37,436 bases of DNA from Lautropia sp. GTDB lineage: Bacteria > Pseudomonadota > Gammaproteobacteria > Burkholderiales > Burkholderiaceae_E. The notes under the pieces were generated by a model. It saw only the letters and a list, made by a program, of their open reading frames with translations, was not told the origin of the DNA and ran no database searches. Within the stretch, counting starts at the first letter, position 1; every line of letters begins with the position of its first letter. The translations under genes and the position numbers were made by a program. The stretch lies in contig JAUMZD010000038.1 in assembly GCA_030528325.1 (NCBI GenBank), positions 1 through 37,436 on the forward strand. Reading direction: 5' to 3'. This document shows, one piece after another, positions 9,427 to 17,997 of this stretch.

Positions 9427-11313
9427 TCAGCGCCCCACCCGCCGATAACGCCGATCGAGCAGCCGCGCCTCATCGAAGTGACTGCGACCGATCAGCGAGG
9501 TCGGTTGCCGCCCCGGCTGACGCATCGCCCCCAGGTTCGACACACCCATCGTCCACAGCAACCAGCGGCCATTGCGTTCGGTGCCGGCCACCTGGCCGTT
9601 CAGGTCGTAGATGCTGCGGGCGCCCCCCTGTGACTTGGGCAGCGCACGCAGTTCATCCTCGGGCAGCAGCCGGTAGGGCTGGTTCTCGATCACCGGCCTG
9701 CCCCACTCGGTGCCGGCCGGCGCCACCCCAACCAGCTGGTGCGTGCGGCTACTGATCCGCAAGGATACCGAGGTCGGCGCCTGCTGACCCAGCCAGCCTT
9801 CGATACTGCCCGGAATGGGAGAATAGGCGAGCGCCGTCAGCCCCTGTTCGCCTTTGCGTGCCTCGTCGTTCAGGGTCAGGCGCCCGGACGGAAAGTACAT
9901 CGCGAAGCGGCCGCTGGGCTGGATCGAATCGAAGAGCAGCGGCGAGCCATCGCGATCGAGCGTCACCCGCCAGACCAGACCATCGAGCCGGCCACTCAAC
10001 AGATCGCTGCGGCTCTCCTTCGGGCGGTCACTGAACCAGATCGTGTAGACGAGCTGCGGCAGCACCAGATGCTCGAACCGGGTGAAGTCCATCCGGGCAT
10101 AGACGACCGGCACGCTCGTGTCCACATCCAGCCAGTCACGGGCATCCTGCTGATACACGAGCCCGGTCAGGTCGATCCATTGAAGACGCCCGATCCGGTC
10201 AGAGTCGTTGACCGTGGCCACATCGTAGACCGGTGCAAAGGCGGTCAGCAGCGTCTGCTGCTGCTGATAGGAAAAACGCGGAATGCCCAGCGCATCACGC
10301 GGGACGGTCGCCATCACCTCGGCCGCCTGACGCAGGCCCTCCCCAGCCTTCAGCCCATCGGCTGGCCGGTAGCGCTGGAAGGCAGCCCGGCCCGAAAAGG
10401 TGGCGCGCTCACGCTGCTCCTGAAACACCGCCTGCTGGTGATGCTCCCAGTTCCGGATGGAAGAAGCCACCCCGATCCCGGTCAGCGGATACAGACCCAG
10501 CGCCCGCAGGGTGCGGCTGTAATCATCCGGTACGGACGCCGCCCTCAGCACGCCCGGCACATCACGAACCGCCAGCGCCGAAGCCATCATCTCGCCACAG
10601 CGCTGCACGACCGTGCCGGCATCCTGGCGGCCCACCTGCTGATAGACCGGATAGGCCTCGTCAGGCATGCGCGCGAGCTCCAGCGACCGGACGCTGGCGT
10701 CCAGTGCCCGCATCCGCTCGACCCAGGTCGTGAAGGCCGAGCTGGCCGCCACCTCCATCAACCCGTGAGGATCATCTCGCCCCGCCAGCATCTGCCGGAA
10801 ATCATCGGCGAACGAGGCCAGAAAGCGGTTGGTACGCAGGAAGGGGTAGCCGACCAGCCGATGCTGGCCCACGTCGGCCACCTGCCAGGTATTGACCCGA
10901 CGCTCGAGTGCCTCGAAGAAACTGCGGCAGAAGGCCAGTCCCGGCTCGTCCTGCCCAACATCAGGCATGCCCTGCCCATCCGACGCAACACCGTCGGCCC
11001 CGTCGACGGTGGCCATGTGGACGGAGGCACCGTGCCCCATGCCGGCATTGACCCCAGCCGTGGCCGGCACCACGGACGCCGGATGCGCCTCGTTGCCCCG
11101 GGGAGCCGGGGTTCGGGCCGGATCCGGCAGCCCCTGCGCCGGCGCCTCGACCGGCCCTGCAGCCGAGCCCGGCAGCCCCCGGCCCTGGTGGGCCTGATCA
11201 CCGGCACCGACCACCAGCCCATCGACCGTGCCGGTGGCACAACCGGCCAGTCCCAGCGACAGCACGCAGGCTGCCAGCCAGAGCGGCATCGTCGACCGTC
11301 TGAAGGCCGGCAT
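9427..11313 (-). CDS. Large predicted outer-membrane lipoprotein of unknown function
   Basis: A 628-residue protein with a type II signal peptide: basic start (MPAFRRS), a hydrophobic stretch and the lipobox LAGC, with lipidated Cys25. Residue 26 is Ala, which does not signal inner-membrane retention. After the signal comes a low-complexity Gly/Pro/Ala linker to about residue 120, then a long folded region with motifs such as LVYTIWFSDRPK, IDLTGLVYQQDARDWL and YMYFPSGRLTL-like strands. I do not recognise a named domain. ATG at 11313 is chosen because the signal peptide starts there; 29 more codons are open upstream. It lies 83 bp downstream of tal and may be cotranscribed. Confidence 0.75.
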   Translation of the reverse strand: MPAFRRSTMPLWLAACVLSLGLAGCATGTVDGLVVGAGDQAHQGRGLPGSAAGPVEAPAQGLPDPARTPAPRGNEAHPASVVPATAGVNAGMGHGASVHMATVDGADGVASDGQGMPDVGQDEPGLAFCRSFFEALERRVNTWQVADVGQHRLVGYPFLRTNRFLASFADDFRQMLAGRDDPHGLMEVAASSAFTTWVERMRALDASVRSLELARMPDEAYPVYQQVGRQDAGTVVQRCGEMMASALAVRDVPGVLRAASVPDDYSRTLRALGLYPLTGIGVASSIRNWEHHQQAVFQEQRERATFSGRAAFQRYRPADGLKAGEGLRQAAEVMATVPRDALGIPRFSYQQQQTLLTAFAPVYDVATVNDSDRIGRLQWIDLTGLVYQQDARDWLDVDTSVPVVYARMDFTRFEHLVLPQLVYTIWFSDRPKESRSDLLSGRLDGLVWRVTLDRDGSPLLFDSIQPSGRFAMYFPSGRLTLNDEARKGEQGLTALAYSPIPGSIEGWLGQQAPTSVSLRISSRTHQLVGVAPAGTEWGRPVIENQPYRLLPEDELRALPKSQGGARSIYDLNGQVAGTERNGRWLLWTMGVSNLGAMRQPGRQPTSLIGRSHFDEARLLDRRYRRVGR

Positions 11314-11396
11314 GCTGGCTATGCCTATCGGTCGGGAGCTGAGTACACCGGCCGCACCGTCCAATCGGCCCAGCCGGGTCGGATACCTGTTCACGA

Positions 11397-12371
11397 TCAA
11401 CCTGCGAGCAGGGCGTCCAGCGCCCTGGCATCCGCCACGAAAGCCCGGATGCCCTCGGCCAGCTTCTCGGTGGCCATCGCATCCTCGTTCAGATCCGTGC
11501 GGAAGCGGATCTCGTCGAAGTGGATACGCGCCAGATCACGCTGGGCCGCCGCGGCCACATCCAGACGACGCTCGACAGGTTCGTGGCTGTCGGCCAGCTG
11601 CCCCAGCAGCTCCGGGCTGATCGTGAGCAGGTCACACCCGGCCAAGGCCAGGATCTGGCCGACATGACGGAAACTGGCGCCCATCACCTCGGTCCGATAA
11701 CCGAAGCGCTTGTAGTAATCGAAGATTCGCCGAACCGACTGCACGCCCGGATCATCGTCCGGCGTGAAATCCTGGCCATCGCGCTTGCGATACCAGTCGT
11801 AAATGCGGCCCACGAAGGGGCTGATCAGCTGCACGCCGGCATCGGCACAGGCCACCGCCTGCGGAAAGCCGAACAGCAGGGTCAGGTTGCAATGGATACC
11901 GTCGCGCTCCAGCGCCCCGGCTGCGGCGATGCCTTCCCAGGTGGCGGCAATCTTGATCAGCACCCGCTGCCGGTCGATGCCGGCCGCCTCGTACAGCCCG
12001 ACCAGCCGCCGGGCCTTGTCGATGGTGCCCTGACGGTCGAAGGACAGACGCGCATCCACCTCGGTCGAGACACGCCCGGGGATGATGCGCAGGATTTCCT
12101 GCCCGAAAGCCACCAGCAGATGATCGGCCAGCACCGAGACGTCCGCGCCCGGATGGGCCGCCTTGACCGTCTGCATCAGCCCGGCATATTCCGGCTTCTT
12201 CACCGCTTTGAGGATCAGCGAAGGATTCGTGGTCGCATCCTGCGGCTGAAACGCCTTCATGGCATGGAAGTCACCCGTATCTGCCACCACCGTAGTGAAG
12301 CGGCGAAGCTGCTCCAGCGCCGACGGACTGGCTGTTTCAGAAACGGATTTCGGACTGCCTTGAGCTGACAT
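11397..12371 (-). CDS. tal: Transaldolase
   Basis: Transfers a dihydroxyacetone unit between sugar phosphates in the non-oxidative pentose phosphate pathway. The 324-residue product is of the classical TalB type: [15 protein letters not shown] and [12 protein letters not shown] near the start, and the Schiff-base Lys140 in [12 protein letters not shown]. The usual length is about 317. ATG at 12371 has a GGAGG eleven bases upstream; an earlier TTG start (12404) has none. It diverges from yajQ across 174 bp. With fbp at 20233 it contributes to sugar-phosphate interconversion, but they are separate transcription units. Confidence 0.96.
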   Translation of the reverse strand: MSAQGSPKSVSETASPSALEQLRRFTTVVADTGDFHAMKAFQPQDATTNPSLILKAVKKPEYAGLMQTVKAAHPGADVSVLADHLLVAFGQEILRIIPGRVSTEVDARLSFDRQGTIDKARRLVGLYEAAGIDRQRVLIKIAATWEGIAAAGALERDGIHCNLTLLFGFPQAVACADAGVQLISPFVGRIYDWYRKRDGQDFTPDDDPGVQSVRRIFDYYKRFGYRTEVMGASFRHVGQILALAGCDLLTISPELLGQLADSHEPVERRLDVAAAAQRDLARIHFDEIRFRTDLNEDAMATEKLAEGIRAFVADARALDALLAG

Positions 12372-12545
12372 CTTTGCTGGGCCCTCCTTGGGCAACGCGA
12401 TCAAGCATGTATCCTACACCGCCTGCCGCCCGCCCATGCTGCCATACCCCGCAGCCTGCCGGATCACTGGCACAATAGCGGAAACTTTTACCATCGGACG
12501 CCCGGTTTTCTGCCCCGACCGATCGCCCCTCCTGGAGACACCTTC

Positions 12546-13031
12546 ATGCCCTCTTTCGACGTCGTATGTGAAGCCGACATGGTCGAGATCCGCAATGCCA
12601 TCGACCAGGCCAACAAGGAAATCAGCAACCGCTTCGACTTCAAGGGATCGGACGCCCGGATCGAGCTGAAAGACAAGGTGATGACCACCTTCGCCGATGA
12701 TGATTTCAAGCTCGGGCAGGTGCGCGATGTGCTGGTGGCCAAACTCGCCAAGCGCAACGTCGATGTCCGCTACCTCGACGACGGCAAGCCGGAGAAGATT
12801 TCGGGCGACAAGCTGAAGCAGCAGATCACGGTTCGCCACGGCGTGCCGACCGACGTGGCCAAGAAGATCGTCAAGCTGCTGAAGGACTCGAAGATGAAGG
12901 TCAGCGCCTCGATCCAGGGCGACACCGTGCGTGTCAGCGGCAACAAGCGTGACGACCTGCAGACCGCCATCGGGCTCATCAAGAGCGGCGTGCCCGAGCT
13001 GCCGCTGGTGATGAACAACTTCCGGGACTGA
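12546..13031 (+). CDS. yajQ: YajQ family nucleotide-binding protein
   Basis: A 161-residue member of the YajQ (UPF0234) family, with the typical start [19 protein letters not shown] and the signatures [12 protein letters not shown] and [14 protein letters not shown]. The family forms two ferredoxin-like folds and binds nucleotides; a Xanthomonas member is known to bind cyclic di-GMP. The molecular role here is inferred from the family only. GGAGA lies eight bases before the ATG. It is followed 61 bp later by the Nudix gene on the same strand and diverges from tal. Confidence 0.95.
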   Translation: MPSFDVVCEADMVEIRNAIDQANKEISNRFDFKGSDARIELKDKVMTTFADDDFKLGQVRDVLVAKLAKRNVDVRYLDDGKPEKISGDKLKQQITVRHGVPTDVAKKIVKLLKDSKMKVSASIQGDTVRVSGNKRDDLQTAIGLIKSGVPELPLVMNNFRD

Positions 13032-13092
13032 AGCGCCCCGGTTGCCCGCTGTCGGTGCCCCGCCCGCCGACACTGGCCTGCCTCCCCCGATC

Positions 13093-13995
13093 ATGGACAG
13101 CACGCCCACGCCTGCCCCTCCAGCCCGACGGCACAGCGCGCGCATCAGCACGGCTGCGGCCCTGCTGGACGCGAGCCTGGACGAGATCCCTGCCGGCTTT
13201 TGCCCGCTCTGGCTCCACAGCCACCGGATCGGCGCCGTGCATCCCAACTGGATCAGACGGCTGGATCCGCATCTGTTCGAGCTGGAACGGCACGCCAACC
13301 AGCTTCATGTTCGCATGCAGGCGGCCGACCGTCGTTCGGCAGACCCATCGGACGCCGAGCGCTTCAATCACCGGCTTCACGGCTGGGCCGCGCGTCTTCA
13401 CACCGATGGCCGGCTGCCCGGCTGGCGAAACGAGCAGGTCGCGATCTTTGGGCCCCAGGGCGACGCACCCCTCTTCCGGATCGAACGCGCACTGTTGCGT
13501 CCACTCGGGTTGCTGCTGCGTACGATCCAGGTCAACGTCTTCACCTGGGATGCCCACGACGGGCTGCAACTCTGGGCTGCCCGACGGGCAGCCCACAAGC
13601 CCGTCGATCCGGGACTTCTCGACTCGCTGGTGGCCGGCGGCATCGCCGGCGATGAGACACCACTGGAAACCCTGTTCCGCGAGGCAGCCGAGGAGGCTGG
13701 GCTCCCCACCGCGATCAGCCGGCGCGCCCTGCCCTGCGGCATCATGGACTCCAGCGCCATCGAACACGATGGTATCGCCCCGATCCTGCACCGGGAACGG
13801 ATGCATGTCTTCGACCTTCAGGTGCCGGCCGATTTCAGACCGAGCTTTCCTGACGGCGAAACCGAACACGCCGAGCGCCTCGACCCCGGCCAGATCATCG
13901 AGCAGATCAAGGACGGCCAATGGACCCGGGAAGGCGCCTGGGCAAGCCTGAACCTGATCCAGCGCCACCGCGCCGGCAAGCTCCGCCACCGCTGA
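13093..13995 (+). CDS. DUF4743-type Nudix hydrolase
   Basis: A 300-residue protein with an N-terminal DUF4743-like region (IGAVHPNWIRRL) and a complete Nudix box at about residues 182-204. That box fits Gx5Ex7REUxEExGU exactly, with the core REAAEEAGL. Proteins of this architecture include the Nudix part of fungal Tnr3, which acts on oxidised thiamine diphosphate. Substrate here is inferred, not shown. ATG at 13093 is preferred over an in-frame TTG at 13042. The preceding gene is yajQ; a short terminator-like hairpin follows at 14103. Confidence 0.85.
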   Translation: MDSTPTPAPPARRHSARISTAAALLDASLDEIPAGFCPLWLHSHRIGAVHPNWIRRLDPHLFELERHANQLHVRMQAADRRSADPSDAERFNHRLHGWAARLHTDGRLPGWRNEQVAIFGPQGDAPLFRIERALLRPLGLLLRTIQVNVFTWDAHDGLQLWAARRAAHKPVDPGLLDSLVAGGIAGDETPLETLFREAAEEAGLPTAISRRALPCGIMDSSAIEHDGIAPILHRERMHVFDLQVPADFRPSFPDGETEHAERLDPGQIIEQIKDGQWTREGAWASLNLIQRHRAGKLRHR

Positions 13996-14102
13996 ACGCT
14001 TTCTGTGTCTCGCGGCAGCCATGACTCTGAGGCCTGCCAGCTCGATGGGTGCAGGCTGTGGCCAAGCCCGCAGCCCCCTGCCGCGCCACCAGAGCGGGCA
14101 CT

Positions 14103-14136
14103 AACACGTCGAAAACGATCTTGCCACGTGTTTTTT
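14103..14136 (+). terminator. Candidate Rho-independent terminator after the Nudix gene
   Basis: The arms AACACGT (14103-14109) and ACGTGTT (14126-14132) are perfectly complementary and are followed by a run of T to 14136. The loop is 16 bases and the stem has only seven pairs, so this is a moderate-strength signal. Confidence 0.5.
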
Positions 14137-14141
14137 GTGTC

Positions 14142-14163
14142 AAATGTGATACAAGACACATTT
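14142..14163. promoter_or_regulatory. CRP-like operator
   Basis: The site reads AAATGTGA-N6-ACACATTT. This differs at one base from the symmetric E. coli CRP consensus AAATGTGA-N6-TCACATTT. A slightly wider view (14141-14164) is an 8-bp perfect dyad with an 8-bp spacer. Its centre is about 93 bp upstream of the predicted +1 of the small RNA described next, close to a permitted class I activator spacing. Confidence 0.55.
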
Positions 14164-14230
14164 GCGTTGCAGCTACCCCACGAGCGGCACCTGTCGACCG
14201 ACAAGCGGTCATCAATTCAGCGTAAGGCTA

Positions 14231-14239
14231 TGCGACAAT
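14231..14239 (+). promoter_or_regulatory. Extended -10 promoter of the small RNA candidate
   Basis: TG at 14231-14232, one base, then GACAAT at 14234-14239 match an extended -10 element. No good -35 hexamer is visible 16-18 bp upstream, which fits a promoter that needs an activator. The predicted +1 is near 14245-14246. Confidence 0.4.
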
Positions 14240-14245
14240 AACATC

Positions 14246-14361
14246 CGACATCAACGATTCTTCCTCATAAATGTTGCAAAGATTCGTCGATCGTCTCAGT
14301 CTCCTTAGTCTCCTCTCTTCACCCCAAGACCTGCTGCCGCAAGTTTTGGGGTTCTTTTTTT
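14246..14361 (+). ncRNA. Candidate trans-acting small RNA (about 115 nt)
   Basis: No protein gene covers this stretch. It has the layout of an Hfq-type regulatory RNA. A 5' hairpin pairs 14254-14262 with 14279-14287 (8 of 9 pairs). Then comes an unpaired pyrimidine-rich segment (about 14288-14320) in which AGTCTC-like units recur three times and CTCC twice. A strong terminator with a long U tail ends it. CUCC repeats are complementary to Shine-Dalgarno sequences. An extended -10 and a CRP-like site lie upstream. I do not recognise it as tmRNA, 6S or SRP RNA. It lies tail-to-tail with dxs, whose stop is 23 bp away. Transcription and targets are inferred. Confidence 0.5.
14321..14361 (+). terminator. 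Strong Rho-independent terminator of the sRNA candidate
   Basis: The arms ACCCCAAGAC (14321-14330) and GTTTTGGGGT (14343-14352) pair over ten positions with one G-U. They are followed by TCTTTTTTT. On the opposite strand the hairpin has no T tract, so it serves plus-strand transcription and not dxs. Confidence 0.85.
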
Positions 14362-14383
14362 GTAGCAAACGAACAACTTCGCT

Positions 14384-16282
14384 TCAGGCGAGCAGCGACC
14401 CGAAACGCTGGCGGATGCTGGCCTCGATCCCGTCGCCGTCCAGCCCTTCCAGACGCAGGAGCAGACCGTGCTCCCCATGGTCGATAAAGCGATCGGGCAG
14501 ACCCAGCGTCAGCACCGGATTCGTGAGACCGGCCTCTGCCAGCGCCTCAAGGCAGGCACTGCCCGCACCGCCCATCACGACATGTTCTTCCACCGTGACG
14601 AAGGCATCATGCGTCCCGGCAAGTGACTTCAACAGATCGACATCCAGCGGCTTCACGAAACGCATGTTGACGACCGTGGCGTCCAGCGCCTCGCCCGCCT
14701 GCATGGCCGGTGAAACCATCGACCCGAAAGCCAGAATGGCAATGCGGCGGCCCTGGCGACGCACGTCGGCCTTGCCCAGCGGCAACGCCGTCATCGTCTT
14801 TTCGACGGTCACACCCGGCCCCGTGCCGCGGGGATAGCGAACGGATACCGGTGCGTTGTACTTCACGGCCGAATACAGCATCTGGCGACACTCGTTCTCG
14901 TCGGCCGGCGCCATCACCACCATGTTCGGCACACAGCGCAGGAACGCATAGTCATAAACGCCTGCATGCGTGGCGCCATCGGCGCCCACCAGGCCGCTTC
15001 GATCCAGCGCGAACACCATCGGCAGGTTCTGCAGCGCCACATCGTGCAGCAACTGGTCATAGGCCCGCTGCAGGAAGGTCGAGTAGATCGCCACCACCGG
15101 AATCAGGCCCTCGCAGGCCATGCCGGCCGCAAAGGTGACGGCATGCTGCTCGGCAATGCCCACATCGAAGTAACGGGCCGGGAAGCGCTGCTCGAAAGCC
15201 ACCAGCCCCGAGCCCTCACGCATGGCGGGGGTGACGGCCACCAGCCTCGGCTCTTCCTCGGCCATGTCGCAGACCCAGTCGGAAAACACCTGGGTGTAGG
15301 TGGGCTTGGCCGGCTGGCTGGGCGCCTTGATGCCTTCGGCCGGATCGAACTTGCCCGGGCCGTGATACAGCACCGGATCGGCCTCGGCCAGCTTGTAGCC
15401 CTGCCCCTTCTTCGTGACCACATGCAGGAAGACCGGCCCGGAAATGTCGCGCAGGTTCTGCAGCGTCGGCACCAGTGCGTCCAGGTCGTGCCCGTCGATC
15501 GGGCCGAAATAGGTGAAACCCAGCTCCTCGAACAGCGTGGCCGGCACGAACATGCCCTTGGCATGCTCTTCGAAGCGGCGCGCCAGCTCCAGCACCGGCG
15601 GCACCACCGACAGCATCTGCCGCGCCACGTCCCTCGCCCTGACCAGCGGATGTGCGGACAGGATGCGGGCCAGATAGCGGTTCATCGCCCCCACCGCCGG
15701 CGAGATCGACATGTCGTTGTCGTTCAGGATCACCAGCAGGTCGATGTCCTGTGTCACGCCGGCATTGTTCAGCGCCTCGAAAGCCATGCCGGCACTCATC
15801 GCCCCATCACCGATGATCGCCACATGACGGCGGCGATCCGGCCCCGTGCCCTCACCCAAATTCCGTGACGCCACGGCCATGCCCAGTGCGGCCGAGATCG
15901 AGGTGGACGAATGCGCCGTGCCGAAAGTGTCGTGTTCACTCTCGTCGCGGCGCGGAAAGCCCGACAACCCTTCATGCTGGCGCAGGGTGCTCATCCGCTC
16001 CCGCCGGCCGGTCAGGATCTTGTGCGGGTAGGACTGATGCCCCACATCCCAGACGAGCCGGTCACGCGGCGTATTGAACACATAGTGCAGCGCGATCGTC
16101 AGCTCGACCGTGCCCAGGTTGGACGACAGGTGGCCACCGGTACGGGATACCGATTCCAGGATGAACTGACGCAGCTGGTCGGCCAGCAGCGGCAGTTGCT
16201 CACGATCCAGCTTTCTCAGCGCTTCCGGGCTGTTGATCTGGCAAAGCAGGCTGTCATCCTGTGAATTGAGCTTATCGGTCAT
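14384..16282 (-). CDS. dxs: 1-deoxy-D-xylulose-5-phosphate synthase
   Basis: First enzyme of the MEP isoprenoid pathway; it condenses pyruvate and glyceraldehyde 3-phosphate using thiamine diphosphate. The 632-residue protein has His51 in GGHLSSNLG, the TPP-binding run from [20 protein letters not shown] (about 156-175) to LNDNDMSIS, and the transketolase-like central domain ([22 protein letters not shown]). Length is normal. It is the last gene of xseB-ispA-dxs, 74 bp after ispA. That gap holds an imperfect GC-rich hairpin around 16310-16341 and no clear Shine-Dalgarno. Confidence 0.98.
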   Translation of the reverse strand: MTDKLNSQDDSLLCQINSPEALRKLDREQLPLLADQLRQFILESVSRTGGHLSSNLGTVELTIALHYVFNTPRDRLVWDVGHQSYPHKILTGRRERMSTLRQHEGLSGFPRRDESEHDTFGTAHSSTSISAALGMAVASRNLGEGTGPDRRRHVAIIGDGAMSAGMAFEALNNAGVTQDIDLLVILNDNDMSISPAVGAMNRYLARILSAHPLVRARDVARQMLSVVPPVLELARRFEEHAKGMFVPATLFEELGFTYFGPIDGHDLDALVPTLQNLRDISGPVFLHVVTKKGQGYKLAEADPVLYHGPGKFDPAEGIKAPSQPAKPTYTQVFSDWVCDMAEEEPRLVAVTPAMREGSGLVAFEQRFPARYFDVGIAEQHAVTFAAGMACEGLIPVVAIYSTFLQRAYDQLLHDVALQNLPMVFALDRSGLVGADGATHAGVYDYAFLRCVPNMVVMAPADENECRQMLYSAVKYNAPVSVRYPRGTGPGVTVEKTMTALPLGKADVRRQGRRIAILAFGSMVSPAMQAGEALDATVVNMRFVKPLDVDLLKSLAGTHDAFVTVEEHVVMGGAGSACLEALAEAGLTNPVLTLGLPDRFIDHGEHGLLLRLEGLDGDGIEASIRQRFGSLLA

Positions 16283-16356
16283 GGAAGTTTCGACAATCAG
16301 AAGATTCGCCCGGCGGCACCATCGACAGGACGCCGCCCCGGGCCTTTAACCATCAA

Positions 16357-17328
16357 TCAGTGAAAGCGGTCGACGATGAAATCGGCAAGCTGCCGAAGCC
16401 GATCGGCCCCGGGGCCCAGCCCTGCCAGACAGGCATGCGCCTGCGCACGCAGGTCGATGGCCAGAGCCCGGGCCTCGTCCAGCCCCAGCATCGAAACATA
16501 GGTCGGCTTGTCCTGCGCCTGATCCTTGCCCGCCGTCTTGCCCAGCGTGGCCGAGTCGGCCGTCACGTCCAGGATATCGTCCACCACCTGAAAGGCCAGC
16601 CCGATCACGCGGCCATAGTGCCCGATGGCCTCCGACAGGGCCGGGGACGGCTCGCCACCTGCCAGCAGGCCCAGATCCGTCGATACCGACAGCATCGCGC
16701 CCGTCTTCAACTGATGCATCCGTTCCAGCTGCTCACGCGTCAGCCGGTGCCCGACACCGGCCATGTCGAGCGCCTGCCCACCGGCCATACCCGCCGCCCC
16801 GGCAGCCTTCGCGAGCCCTGACACCATCCGGGCCACCGGCACGGCCTGCCCGGCCTGGCCCAGCAGCGGCGCCGTCAGCGCCTCGAAGGCCAGTGCCTGC
16901 AACGCATCACCGACCAGCATGGCCGTCGCCTCGCCAAACTGCTTGTGAACCGTCGGCTTGCCCCGGCGCATGTCGTCATTGTCCATCGCCGGCATGTCGT
17001 CATGCACCAGCGAATAGGCGTGGATCAGCTCCACCGCACAGGCCGCACCATCGAGCACCGCCGGACTCGCATCGACCAGTTCACCGGCCGCATAGACCAA
17101 CAGGGGCCGAACCCGCTTGCCGCCACCCAGCACGGCATAGCGCATCGCCTCGTGCAACTGCTCGGGCGCAAGACCCGGCGCCATGCCTGATGGCGAGGCC
17201 GGCAGCACCTTCTGCAGCACACACTCGACGTGCCCGGCACGCGCCTGCATCCACGCATCCAGCGGCAACGGTGCCGTCACCTTCTCCGCGACCAGCCCTG
17301 CAGCGCTCAACAGCCCGTTCTTATTCAT
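16357..17328 (-). CDS. ispA: Farnesyl diphosphate synthase (polyprenyl synthetase)
   Basis: Condenses IPP with DMAPP/GPP to farnesyl diphosphate, a precursor of quinones and undecaprenyl phosphate. The 323-residue product has GGGKRVRPLLVYAAGE, the first Asp-rich motif DDMPAMD (110-116) and the second DDILDVTAD (250-258). The spacing before the first motif matches short-chain bacterial FPP synthases. ATG at 17328 is chosen; it overlaps the end of xseB by 8 bp (ATGAATAA). An in-frame GTG six bases upstream is also possible. The overlap implies coupled translation with xseB. Confidence 0.95.
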   Translation of the reverse strand: MNKNGLLSAAGLVAEKVTAPLPLDAWMQARAGHVECVLQKVLPASPSGMAPGLAPEQLHEAMRYAVLGGGKRVRPLLVYAAGELVDASPAVLDGAACAVELIHAYSLVHDDMPAMDNDDMRRGKPTVHKQFGEATAMLVGDALQALAFEALTAPLLGQAGQAVPVARMVSGLAKAAGAAGMAGGQALDMAGVGHRLTREQLERMHQLKTGAMLSVSTDLGLLAGGEPSPALSEAIGHYGRVIGLAFQVVDDILDVTADSATLGKTAGKDQAQDKPTYVSMLGLDEARALAIDLRAQAHACLAGLGPGADRLRQLADFIVDRFH

Positions 17329-17632
17329 CCTCACGCCCCCGCAAGGCCGGCTCGCTCCCGTCTGCCCGGGCCTGCCTGTCTTCGTCGAACTCCCCGTCCC
17401 GGTACGGCGCCAGAAGCCCGGCCTCGAGCACCTCGACCTGCTGCGTGACGGCAGCCAGCTTGTCCCGACAGTGACGCACCAGTTCGGCGCCGCGCTTGTA
17501 CGCCGCCAGTGATGCCTCCAGCGGCAGGCGCCCGGACTCCATCTGCTCGACCAGAGACTCCAGCTCGACCATCGCTTCCTCGAAACGCTCTGGCAGTGGC
17601 TTACCCTTTTCCGCAGGCGCGGATCGACTCAT
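17321..17632 (-). CDS. xseB: Exodeoxyribonuclease VII small subunit
   Basis: Small subunit of the single-strand DNA exonuclease that trims DNA to oligonucleotides together with XseA. The 103-residue product has the family core FEEAMVELESLVEQMESGRL then LEASLAAYKRGAELVRHC, forming a helical coiled coil. It has an acidic/charged tail beyond the usual ~80 residues. The start matches the family (MSRSAPAEKGKPLPERFEE). It leads the xseB-ispA-dxs operon, an order common in proteobacteria; xseA is not in the window. Confidence 0.95.
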   Translation of the reverse strand: MSRSAPAEKGKPLPERFEEAMVELESLVEQMESGRLPLEASLAAYKRGAELVRHCRDKLAAVTQQVEVLEAGLLAPYRDGEFDEDRQARADGSEPALRGREDE

Positions 17633-17997
17633 CGCATCACCTCAAGACACAGCACGACAACGGCCGATGACCGCCCATCCGCGCACCCACGCAAACGGCT
17701 CCGGCCACGACCACCTGCCCCGGGCGATGCACCAGCCTCCTGCCTCTCGGCGCCCCCGGACCTCTGATTCGTTCAGCCAGACATTCTAGCCCGCATTTCC
17801 CCGATGCCGTGCGCCCCGGCTGCGAGCGGCCGGTTTGCAGCCCGCGACTTTCCTGCCGCCCAAGATCCTCAGGCAGCCGGAAAGGCCGTCAAGGCCTGAT
17901 GCCGGAAAGCAGAAAACGGTTGGGCGTGCCTCCCCTTTGCCGGTAAGATATATTGCTTCAGCTCCATTTCCGGTCGGAGGAAAACTCAGAGTCCATC
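17633..17997. other. Divergent intergenic region between xseB and the Rieske gene
   Basis: No coding sequence is seen in these 365 bp. On the minus strand a -10-like TAGAAT (17788-17783) would give xseB a leader of about 145 nt; its -35 is poor. On the plus strand TATATT at 17949-17954 is a possible -10 for the Rieske gene, again without a convincing -35. GGAGG at 17976-17980 lies 17 bp before the Rieske ATG, unusually far. The repeat copy at 17826-17870 sits between the two candidate promoters. Confidence 0.45.
17826..17870 (+). repeat. Dispersed intergenic repeat, copy 2
   Basis: Bases 17826-17864 are identical over 39 positions to the reverse complement of 27687-27725. After one mismatch (A for C at 17865) the TCCT of the core also matches. 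It is a single end: no inverted partner is visible nearby. Confidence 0.85.

Noticed and set aside
9739..11667. 642-codon open frame on the plus strand
   Set aside because: It is antisense to the lipoprotein and tal, full of His/Arg/Gln-rich low complexity, has no recognisable domain, and arises from GC-rich codon bias on the other strand.
14005..14241. Short plus-strand frame between the Nudix gene and the sRNA
   Set aside because: No Shine-Dalgarno or recognisable features, and it spans a terminator and a CRP-like site.
16310..16341. GC-rich hairpin between ispA and dxs as a terminator
   Set aside because: It is imperfect and has no T tract on the minus strand; the genes form a well-known operon.
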